NCBI GenBank assembly: GCA_963930655.1
Contig: OZ005620.1
Span: forward strand, 20,713,001 to 20,777,000
DNA length: 64,000 bases
Direction of reading: 5' to 3'
Source: Myrica gale
Taxonomy: Eukaryota; Streptophyta; Magnoliopsida; Fagales; Myricaceae
The stretch's first letter is position 1. Each line of letters starts with the position of its first letter. The position numbers were made by a program, and so were the translations under genes. Below are positions 51,025-61,700 of the stretch, piece after piece. Below the pieces are notes generated by a model, which saw only the letters and a list, made by a program, of their open reading frames with translations, had not been told where the DNA came from and did not search any database.

Positions 51025-51208
51025 GCGGATATATCCATGTTCGAGAACAACATTGTTATTTACAAGTTTATCCTGGACATGCACTTCTTTGTGACTGGAG
51101 GTGATCATGAAAATGAACTCGTCTTAGCCACAGTTCTTGGTTTTTGTGAAACGATTTAGTAATTTGTTCATCTCTTCTTGTAGGAGCAATTGTGAGAAAA
51201 GGGAGGCA
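51025..51208 (+). pseudogene. Captured coatomer subunit zeta (COPI) gene fragment
   Basis: After a TATCCAG acceptor-like sequence the frame reads ADISMFENNIVIYKFILDMH then FFVTGGDHENELVLATVLG, matching the central longin-fold part of plant coatomer zeta ([35 protein letters not shown]). Stops follow after GFCETI. After a +1 shift the homology resumes as RSNCEKREA (family RSNVDKREA) at about 51182-51208. The start, N-terminal third and C-terminal third are missing. Coatomer zeta is a small subunit of the COPI coat acting at Golgi membranes. This copy cannot encode it. Confidence 0.8.
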
Positions 51209-51535
51209 CAATTTTAGAGAAAATGATAAAGAGGAAACAAAGTTAATTCCTGCATGCATGCATTTCTGCCGTCTCTTCAGTGGAGAGGAAGTACTTTCTC
51301 ATGACATCGTTTTCTTTGCCATGAGACGCTTCCATTAATATTTTCAATGCCTTGCAACGAGGTGCATTTAACGAAGAAAAGCACTTCTTCGAACAACGGA
51401 TTTTACCTTTCCATCCATCCACTTCCCAACAGCGGTGTCTTTTGGGAAGCTTTGACTAGTGATGTATATGCCTGTTTAAAAGCACTTTTTGACTATTGCT
51501 TGCATGCTTGATGCTTTTAGCGGTCTGCATAAAAA

Positions 51536-51580
51536 GGATGTCGCGCGCGCCCTGTGCGCAAGGATGCGCGCGCGACATCC
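51536..51580. repeat. Perfect CG-rich hairpin, 15-bp stem
   Basis: GGATGTCGCGCGCGC (51536-51550) pairs perfectly with GCGCGCGCGACATCC (51566-51580) around a 15-base loop. Imperfect pairing continues outward (GCATAAAAA against CATTTTTGC). It lies inside the Pack-MULE-like element and may be a nested mini-foldback. Confidence 0.75.
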
Positions 51581-52334
51581 CATTTTTGCTTTCTCTTTCT
51601 TTTTTTGTATATTCTTTTTCTTGGGCTCTGCTTCTTACCTGTTTTTAACATGTTGCTAAAATGCAGGACAATTATGAGAACTATGATATTGAAGTGCTCA
51701 GTGGAAATGAGTCGGCAGTTATTGAAATGGTCCAATCTCTCTCCAGCCCTGCTACCCCCCTTCTCTCTCACCCAACTCTTGCAATCTTTGAATGTAGAAC
51801 TAATTTTGTAGGTGCTTCGTAATGACAGGATTTGATGCTTGGTGTTGCTGATCTTCATACCCCAGAGGCTGTTGCTGCTGCTGAATCTGCAATGGCTGGT
51901 TCTCGGCCTGTGAGCCAACCAGCCATACTCCTCACCAAGAACTCGAATGCACCACTCGCTGACGAGAAGAAAGGCGGGGACACGATGACGAGGAAAGAGG
52001 GCTTGGCGGCGTCAGGCACTCGGAGCTAGAGGTACTGCCTGGTACGCGTGTGATAGAGAGGGGCGCAGCAGGTGAATCTTTTGTTGCAGGTGAAGCTTTG
52101 GTTGGGATAGACATGGGACGAATGAGAGGACTAACAAAGACTAACTAACAGTAAAGTGGCGTTAGAGCTCCGTTCCCCCGTTAGCAGAACAATTCAGTCG
52201 ATTTTCAAATTTTCACCCAATTAGCTGACGTGTCAGATTTATGACCCTCCATTTGAATTGAACAGTCTGGATTTGTCGAATTGCTCCTCGTGCAATACCC
52301 TAGGTATTGCAGAGGAGCCCGATCCTATTTTTTT

Positions 52335-53316
52335 GGTCGGGTGTCAGATGAATTAATGAGACTGTCAGGCGATGGTGGGCTCTGTAGCATCTGGCAGGGT
52401 GTCATATTGAAATTGTCGACTTTTCATGAAAATCTGTAAAAAATTAGTGAAAAAGTTTTAAAATGTTTGATAGTAAGAATTATTTTTATTTGATTTTTTT
52501 ACTTTTTTGACCCTGAGAGAAATTGGAATATTCATGCACAGGGCTCGGACTAATTTGATCTAATATTCAATTTAACGCTACAGTAAACTTGAATATTAAA
52601 GATGTGATATAATTTTTTTTAATGAAACAATATTAGATGATGTGTGAAAAGACGTTGAAAATAGTCATACGTTTATGTTTAGTTGTTAATTAAAAAAATC
52701 TTTTGAAATATTTTTTTAAAATATTAATTAAACATCTAAAAAATTTAAGTTGATTTTATGTTAAAAAATTTTACCCTTTAAAATTTTAATACAATAAAAT
52801 ATTATAATATAATCTTTATCTCCCGTCAAACTATCCGGACAGAATCCAAAATGTCGTCCGATTCTCCAGATTGTGACTGCATATGAAGCACACTTCTGCT
52901 CTCATTTCCGTCTCTTATCGCCGCCTCTAAACTTGTAATCTAGGGACGATGATTGACGTTCGGAAAAGGGTTGGCGCATAAGCCATAAGGTGCTAAATTT
53001 ATGTTAAAAGGTTAAGCAAACAGGCCGACATGCTCCGAAAAGTCACACAGCGCTGTGCCGATACTCACCCCGGCCGGTAAGGTGCAGATTTACAGCGTTG
53101 CAGCTTTAATTCAAGAGTACTTTAAGAAGTAAAGCAAGAATATATCTATATCCTATAGAATAAACTGATCTTTTCTATAAGATTAAGAAATTGGTTTTTC
53201 AAATTTCGAAGGATATCAAGTTCTTCGATTTATTGCATCCCAGCTCTTGAGTTATTCGATCTTAAAGTAACTATTCTGCAAATTTGATCTGTCACCACTT
53301 TAAACTTGATCCTCTG
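52335..53316. other. Intergenic, AT-rich, no gene seen
   Basis: No recognisable coding, RNA or transposon structure. A short GC-rich patch occurs near 53045-53085. Confidence 0.4.
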
Positions 53317-53402
53317 AAAGAAGAAGAAGAAGAAGAAGAAGAAGAAGAAGAAGAAGAAGAAGAAGAAGAAGGAGGAGGAGGAGGAGGAGAAGCAGCAGCA
53401 GC
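53317..53402. repeat. Compound microsatellite (GAA)n(GGA)n(GCA)n
   Basis: About 17 GAA/AGA units run into about five GGA units and then GCA units. The poly-Glu and poly-Phe frames over it on either strand are repeat artefacts. Confidence 0.9.
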
Positions 53403-53895
53403 TCAAGATACACATTATTCATTCAGGCCCCAGGGTCCGGGAAAGTGGTGGGTCTTGAATCGGATTCCATGGAAGTAGTAAGATTCGTGTGAATACAGGC
53501 TTGAGAGTTGCGTGGACGTTCATCTGATGAAATTAGACTAACCGAGACCACAAGACATGAATATTCCTGACAATGTTCAAGCAAAGTATAAACCCACAGA
53601 CCAAGTTATACAAATGAGTTAAAAAGTATTCTCCAGAACCACCTCGCTCTCACCATAAAAAGTGCACATATGCTTTGCACCAGAGGTTAAGAAATCCAAA
53701 GAACTAGAATAAGAAAAAGTTGGAAAAAGCTTCGCTGCCACTGCTGGTAAAGTTGGATGGAATTCTTCGCCTACAAAAACCCTTCTCACCAGACTGCTTT
53801 TGTCACCACTCTAGATCCACCCAAGTCAGAGATCTCAGTTTTTCGTCTGAAACATCATTCTCTTGAGATTTAACATTCCTTTTTATTCTTTACCA

Positions 53896-54899
53896 ATGGC
53901 CAATAACATTTTCCCATCAAAAACATTGCATGCAGTGGGCTTCTTTTGTCTGATGCTGTTGCTGCAGAAGGGAGGTGCAACAGAGTTCAAAATTGGAGGC
54001 TCCAAGGGCTGGACGATTCCAACTGATCCTAGTGAAGTGCACTATAATCAATGGGCAGAAAACAACCGGTTTCAAATTGGTGACTCTCTTGGTAAGTTGT
54101 CATTCAATTATCCCAAGCCTCCTTTTTTTTCTTCTTTCTCTTAGCAATTTTGAATTCGTTCATTGGGACCGTGCTAAATATAAACGACCTTCCGAAGCTG
54201 GATACAAGTAACAGAGGCATAGAGTCCATAACAACATCATCTATTAGCTTTAAAGACCTGTTTTAATTGGCCATAAAGGCCCATAAATTCTAAACAGGTC
54301 CAATGACCCGGAAATATCTCTACCGAACATGGCTCATTCCTCTCGAAATAACCGGAGAAGAGTTCCTATATTTTGTAGATAGTGAATCCAAAAGTAAGAG
54401 CTGGAATCTCCCTTCGCTGCTGGAAATAATCTTTAACTGTTTTACACTTTCAGTGTTCGACTATCCAGCTGACCAGGACTCGGTTCTTCACGTAAGCCAG
54501 GATGACTACACCAATTGCAACACTGCAGCACCTATCGAGAAATTTTCCGACGGCCACACTGTCTACCAGCCAAAACAATCAGGGCCTTACTACTTCATAA
54601 GTGGCAACAGAGACAACTGCCTAAAAAATGAGAAGTTTGTGTTGGTTGTATTGGCAGATAGAAGCAACAGCAGCTCAAATTCTAACCAAACAAGCACAGT
54701 TTCTCCTCCTCCACCTCCAGCCTCAACCCCAGCTCCAGCACCCGCTGGTGAATCGCCTCCTGCTGGGACAGTGGATATAAACCCAACTCCAGCTCCTGTC
54801 AGTGAGCCTCCTCCACCAAGTGAAGCTTCTTCAATCTTGATTACTTCTATCAGTTCCCTTGGAGCATTCACTGCTTCATCTCTTTTTTTCTTACTCTAA
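53896..54899 (+). CDS. Early nodulin-like (phytocyanin) GPI-anchored protein
   Basis: Exons 53896-54091 and 54454-54899 join in phase to 213 residues. Residues 1 to about 28 are a signal peptide. The plastocyanin-like domain follows: FKIGGSKGWTIPTDPSEVHY, NQWAENNRFQIGDSLVFDYP, SVLHVSQDDYTNCNTAAPIE and the second disulfide Cys in ISGNRDNC. The intron at SL/VF is the conserved phytocyanin position. Type I copper ligands in the C-terminal half are absent, as in other ENODLs, so it should not bind copper. A Pro/Ser/Ala-rich arabinogalactan-like stretch (about 133-188: PPPPPASTPAPAPAGESPP) and a hydrophobic GPI tail follow. ENODLs sit on the outer plasma membrane. The ATG at 53896 fits the signal peptide. 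An AATAAA lies near 55115. Confidence 0.92.
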
Positions 54900-55706
54900 A
54901 AATGGATATGTTTGCATGATTGAGTTGATTTTTTTCCCTGATTTTCTTTACCATTGGTTTTTCTTACGCCTTGAGCTCAGTGAGGTTCATCTGGGTTTTC
55001 AAAGGTGGGGGATGGTTGTTATATAGATGAGAAATAAGCGGACATTGGGATGCTATTTGGTTTGAGCTTGTTACTTTCAACATCAAGGACATTGTAATTT
55101 GTACGTACATAAACAAATAAATGGATTTTTAGTTGTGTGAATGCTTGAAATTATTGTCTCTGCTTTTTGCTTCTGTCTGGTGCTGGGGCTTTATTATCCA
55201 AAGGAGGAGAATCCATTTGCAATGTGCAGATAGAGTTTAGTCCAAAAAAGAGAGTTTTAAATTTATCGACATTTCGATTATTTTGCATGTTTTCATCTGA
55301 CTCAAAGTCTGATTTGGACGATAGACATAAATTGAAGATTTTCAAAAGATAAAAGACGTAAATCACAGTTTTGATAGTTTGAGGATCGAGATTGATTTTC
55401 TTCTCTTATATATTTTTTCCTTTTTCTCAAGGTGAGATGAGTATTTTCAACTCTTGATTTCACCAACCAGAACATCCATCTATCCTGGAGTCCAATAGTA
55501 AGAAATGTAAAGGTGAGAAAGGTAGACAACAAATAAAACCTTGGATTCCTTTTTACAAATAATTTCCTGTGACTGCAACTAGAATGGGTAAACAGTTTCC
55601 AGGCATTACTGCATATTTATCAAGGAATAAATTGCAAATTTTCCTCTCTAGTAAACATGAGTACTCCGGGAAAATAGCATAAAGCCATAATAATCTCAAC
55701 TATCTA
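54900..55706. other. Convergent 3' flanks of ENODL and PDI-like genes
   Basis: This holds the 3' UTRs of the two convergent genes and short non-coding sequence. Frames on either strand (55151-55532) are not protein-like. Confidence 0.45.
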
Positions 55707-58700
55707 TCAAAAATTCTTTCCTAGTTCTACTTTCTTCATCAGCTTAATGGTGTTGTACAGAATGGAATCCAAGATTCCGGCTACCTGAAATGCAAAAAAG
55801 AGTTAAGTCAACAATAGGAGCCATAAGATGTGAGAAGTTAATAGACAATCATCAGATACCGACCGTGAAAACACCGCCTATAATAGCACAGACATTTGTG
55901 ATAAAATGTGAAAAGGACTTTGGATTCTCTGTTATTAAAACCTGATAGAAGAAAGGAGACAAAAAAATGAAAAAAAAAATGAGAGGCAGGAAATAAAATC
56001 TCATTATATGATACTACATCGTTTGTTACTGACCTGCATTGGAGAAAGCTCAAAATGGAACTTGGCAACAGGTATGTCAATGCTCTGCGCCAAGCTGCTG
56101 TGGGCAGTGTACTCGTACTCCTCAACTAACTTATGAGAACCGCCAGTTATCACCTCTGTTTTAACTATTTGAAGATAATGCTCTATCTGCAAACAGAACA
56201 ATCGCATAAATTTGAATTCTATAAGGAGCTTGAATATCACGACACTAATCACACACAGTTCATTTCATATTTCACAAATTTTTGAATCGAAAAGATAGAA
56301 GGGTCTGCGGGCCTTGTGGTCAGAGACAGATGAAAGTCCAGCTACTAGATGAGCTGAAACCAGAAAATATATTATTTACTCAATTCAGCAGGAATTAACC
56401 GGAGAGTATTTTGGATGATACATACGGATATAAGTTGATTTATTTAAATTGTTCTTGTCCTATGCCTATCGTTCTTGTGTATGTTCAAAACATTGCTTTT
56501 CTCTTGCACACATCAGCAGAAAACAGTAATAATAACAATAGGTACATGCTGGTGGCTGGGCATGTGAAGAACATTAGAGTAAAAAAGATCAAATAAATAA
56601 GTATGAAGGACCTCACAAACTTACAGTAACATTTGCTCCGATATCACGATGATTAATAAAGGATCGCCCATTCAACCTGTCATGGCTGACACCAATATAA
56701 GGTATTATCCGCTTCACCTCACTCATCACCCTAGGCGCAACTCTCCGACCAAAAGATAGATGTGATATCACATGCGACATATTCATTTGGGTAGGATCAA
56801 ACGAATGGGATCCAGAATGAGCTGAGATGATAAGGTTTCCTGGAACCTGCAGAGAACCAGACAGCTTTTCATCTGAGACTCAAAAAAACAAGTAAAAACA
56901 GCTAAGGCTTCCCTTGGGCAAAATTTACAGGTCAAAGGATTTCTAGAGCAGTTTCCAGAATGAAGCCTCACAAGGCATGCTGGCTTCATTCTGGAAACTG
57001 GGCAGCAAAAAAAAAGAGGCCTTTGGAATACAGTTCCGTCTCATTTTATGATAGAATATCCAAGAAATACAATTCTAACTTTCATAGAAAGTTACCTTTT
57101 TCACTCGAAGGTATCCCTCGATCCTACATCCTCCTGCCAATGGTGCTGGTCTTTTAGCATTCTCTGTCTTATTTTCGGACTTGGCCTCCAAAGCTAGCTT
57201 CTGAGACTCCATCGGAATAGGTGCAACCAACTCTTCCATTGTCTGCAAGAGTGGAAACTTAGGGTCAGCTGTCAAAGCACCCTGATGTGTATTAACTATA
57301 GAAAAGCTGACGCAAAGAAGGAAGAAAGAATGATACAGCCAACATGAATGCTTCTGTACCTTAATCAAGCTTTCTGCATCTCGGTCTCCATAATAAGATT
57401 CATGTTCATGGTGTCCATGGTCACCCCTGTGACAGACAAAAGTCAAATTAGAAGGAAGCTAAAATCACAGAAGACAGGCTGAGGCGGCAGAGAACTACCC
57501 CCCAATCTTTTCCCTCCCAACCAAAAGGAAGATGAAGGAAAAGAAAGAAGGTACGTCAAGTTTATAGGAACATTGGAGAATCTAAAAGGGCATGTATTGT
57601 AAGGAACTTCATACAAGAAACAGAGTGAAGCACAGCCACAAAACAAGTTTTGAGGGACGAGCCATAACAGTAGTGCGTGCCAATAGTCATAACTCACATC
57701 CCTTACAAACACGAATCTCCAACTCTAGCTACATGAGTACATAAGGTAAAGTATACAGAAATTATATGGAATTAGAAAACAAGCCTGTGATGGACATACC
57801 AGAGTTCGATGACTGGAAGCATACACAGTAAAGTGAACATTTTAGAGAAATCAGGGTAAGGGGTTTGTCAAATGCTTCATATTTATCCTATCTCCACCCA
57901 ATTCTTCCCCCCCCCCCCCCCAACCCCCCTTTTTTTTTGGGGGGGGGGGGGAAGGATTTGATAAGTACACCGCTTCAATAACTGATAGCACACAGTAAAA
58001 TGCCCAAATGTATGCAAGCTAAAGAAACATCAGACAAAACAGTACGGGTGAACAAGAAAACTATTACCTAAGATCACTTCCTTTACGGAAAATGCGAATT
58101 GTTGGATACCCTTGTATGTGATTCCTAAACAATGAAGGTGAAAGGAAAAAGTGAATACAAATGATCAAGCATTCAAAGGAAAAGTTAAAGAGAAATAAGC
58201 AAAACTGGTAATTCAATGTAAAACAATACACATCATGAGTAACTGGGAAGTTGCCACTTAATTTCTTCTTCTGTTTTTTCCTTCCAATCGCCATTATTCT
58301 TAAATACGAGATAGAAGAAAGAACTCTTCATTACTACTATTAGAATTCTTTTAGAACCCTCACACGAGAAGATCACACACTGCAGTTGCCAAACTCAGAG
58401 TACAATGTGCACATGGCACATACATTACGTCTACAGAAACAAAAACCATCCACAAACTATAGGTCATTAGAACACAATCAAGGCCTATGAAACTGGCCCC
58501 TAAATTGTGGAAAAACCAAGCTTTTTTTATAAGAAAAGAATAGATGAGTCAGAAGGAAAGCATGAAACCAACTAGTACAGTAATCCTCCAAACCACCCAC
58601 CTACCCAGCCAACCCCAAATTTGAAATATATATATGTTAACTCCATAAAATTTAAAAAATATCTTTGAAATAACAATATCCCAATAATCATTCATTAGAG

Positions 58701-61700
58701 GGCTTGTTATCAATGAAAGGCCATGGAAAATTTGCGAAAAGCTAGTGAATATTAGGATCGTAAAAGTATGCAAGCCCATCCAAAACAGCTATCCTAGTTT
58801 AACTATAATCCAAAGCATCATCCTGATGAATCTGTAGAGTCGCTGCAGGGGGCGAGGGGATCTTCCTTTCTGATTTTCTCCTCCAATCCGATTGTCCATT
58901 CGGTAATGGGTACTTTGGGCAGAACAGAAGAGGAAGGAAACAAAAGGAACTGCATTACGATTTTTCCACTGTTGGGTATGAGAAAAAATATGTAGGAGGG
59001 GAAGAAGGTGACGGTGGGTGTTTTTCTATCTTTTCTTTCTCACTCATCTGCCCTCCCTACCGAAGAAAGAATGAGTCACTAGCAAAAAGTGGATTAAACT
59101 GGTCCTATAAGGATAAATATCCAACTATACAAATAAATTACTGTCTGTTGTCTGAGAAAAATGGAATCATATGTAAACTACAGATTTTCGCATAAAGCTA
59201 ATCGAGAATGTGGGGACAAGCCCAGACATTATATATATGCCAACTGTAAAGAAACCTGCAATAAGAAGATATAAATCAAGAAAGTACCTTCTACACAAGT
59301 CAGGTTCTTCAGTGCAATCTACCTTTCCCAAAAGAATCCGCCCATCCAACTCTGGATCATATCTGAACATAGAGATTCAAGTAGATCATAGGTAAGGCAA
59401 CTAATCTATGTCACATATGAGTTGAGGAAGTAGTATACACAAAATTCATAAGTACAGGAAACACAATAAGCTGAGAAGAGAAAAACCTTTCTCTGATTGT
59501 TTTTGCCGCCTTCTCCCATGCTGGTTTCTGTACAGAAAGAGGTTAAATGAGGCAAGCTTCTACTAAAGATGAAGAACATTGATGTAAATAAGCTAATCAA
59601 CCCAAAGCATTTAGTTTTCAAAATATGAGCAAGCTATAATGAGTGACAATTCACAGAAAATTAACAGAGGGATCCCATGGGGTACAAATGATATTTTTTT
59701 TTCTCTCCCATTGCGCAGTTCATACAGAGGTTCAACATTTTACAACATTGGCACACACAAAGATGCACACCAATTTGTCCAAAGTGATTAACATAGCAAA
59801 CGAGGAAAAAATCAAGCTGCTAAGAGGAAAGTTTAGGTGAAAGTCGGACTGTTACAAGGGCCCAAAAAGACAGTATTTTCTGTAACTAGCAAGTTGCAAC
59901 TCATCTTGCCTTCTCAAATGCTTGATGTTATCCAAGTCGTCAAAACAACCCCAATCATTTGAATGGTGAGGTGGCTAGTTGGGGGAGTGGAATAAACTTT
60001 GGTCACTATTGTTTAGTTATTTGTTTCCTTTGGCCCAATAGCTACAAATTAAATTTCTGTAGACAGCTAAAGTATGTCTGAGGAAAGTCACCACTCCGTA
60101 ACTGCAATATGATCGGATGTTAGAATGGGGAAATTTGTTCTAGTTTGATGATTTAAACGCTCAAAAAGAAGTGTCACAAGATATGGGATTCTAAATCCAC
60201 CACTATTATATTGTGACCAGTTCACTTGATGCAATTTTAATTGAGCTCCATATTCCTTTTTGCCAACGCATCAAAGTCAGATTCAAAGATATGCAATGCA
60301 GAGAAAAATCATTGCTTCATACAAAATTATGGCCAATAAACAATGGACTATAGAAGCTAATGGGAAATCAATAAGTTTATCTGCACAAGTGATGGAGTCT
60401 GCAATAATTGAGACAATTAGGCAACTGTGAATTAGACACCAATGTAATGATCAAGAAATTTTCAAATAGTAACTGAGTAATTGAAGAAGACAATAATACC
60501 AGGCGGTTGCTCCAGTAGCACCAAGGAGCAAAAAAATTCACAACCAAAATCGGATGCCTGCAAAATCATCATTTAGCACAAAGCAAGTGGAGGCACCACC
60601 ATATTTGATTATTTCAATGGAATCTACAATGACTAGAGAATTAAAAAAGACACTCAGAATTCCAGGTCTAAACTCAGAATTGATCCACTTACAAATGAGA
60701 ATACTTTTCAAAGTTCTGCGTGGTTAGTGAAACAGAACCTCCAACAGGTTCTTCATCAACTTCATCACCGTGCTTAATGTAATGTGAAATTGGTCCCGAT
60801 CGAAACTCAGCACCGGTGATTCTTAAATCAGGGCCTATTGAGAACTTGCGAATTGTTTTTGTTACATTCAACCTGTTCTGAAGGTAAAAAGTCACAGAAT
60901 CAGACCCTATTCTATGTTAGGAAAATAAAGGAGCAAAGAAGATGCAATGGGGAGCAAAAATGGATAAAAGAATCAATATCCGAATTGAGCAATTGGCCCA
61001 AAGGGGGTGATAATATAAAGCAAAGGAAACAGGCAATATACACAAGGGCATTTGTGGGGTCAGAGGAGGGGGGGCTGTTGAATTGAAACTAGATTTTTTT
61101 TTTGATAAGTAACCAATCTCATTAAGAAAAGCGAGAACAGTACAAAAGACTATACCGAAATCACTTAGTCTAAACAAGCCACAAAACTAAGAAAATCAAG
61201 AAAAACAACAAAGGGGCAGCTAAGCACCGCATTAGCCCAACTAAACAAAGAAAGAAACAAAAATCCTTGCAACTTCACCAAAGACAAGGAGCAATCCTCA
61301 AAACATCTATTATTCCATTTCTTCCAAATACACCACCAAATGCACGAAAGAATCATTCTCCAAATAGCCTTGGCAATCGGATTCGAAAACCTCCTATTCC
61401 AACTCCTCAACACTCCCGACACCTTCTCCGGCATCACCCAATGAAAATTCATAATGCCAAGCACATGGTTCCAAAGCCCCCGCGTGAACGGACAATGGAG
61501 GAGCACATGGTCAATCGACTCCCCGTCTTCTCGACAAAGATAGCACCAATCAGCAATGTAGATACCTTTCCTTCGAAGATTATCCGAAGTAAGAATTTTC
61601 CCATGCATAGCCTCCCACACAAAGAAAGAGACCTTCAAAGGGCATTTTGACCTCCACACTCCTTTCCAAGGAAAAGACAATCGTCTCCAACTAGCAATGG

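Larger units (their letters stand above)
50133..52325. mobile_element. Pack-MULE-like element, 2.2 kb
   Basis: Left terminal inverted repeat GGACCGGGCTCCTCTGCAAT and so on (50133-~50215) is matched by the inverted copy ending at 52325, over about 85 bases with few differences. The flanks TGTTTTTTT (50124-50132) and TATTTTTTT (52326-52334) are a 9-bp duplication with one mismatch. Inside there is no transposase. Instead there is gene-like DNA: a pyrimidine-rich leader-like stretch at about 50340-50480, an ORF at 50551-50790 of unknown origin (MASSTLLAGELAKRNRETGS...), a coatomer zeta fragment at 51025-51208, and a GC-rich piece at 51835-52115. Capture of host gene fragments defines Pack-MULEs. 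Confidence 0.75.

Noticed and set aside
51932-52114. Ser/Pro-rich minus-strand ORF in the Pack-MULE-like element
   Set aside because: Low complexity, no homology; kept only as part of the GC-rich captured-looking segment.
53230-53478. Poly-Glu and poly-Phe ORFs
   Set aside because: Produced by the GAA/GGA microsatellite read in either direction.
61267-61650. 127-residue plus-strand ORF
   Set aside because: Antisense shadow of the LINE zf-RVT domain.
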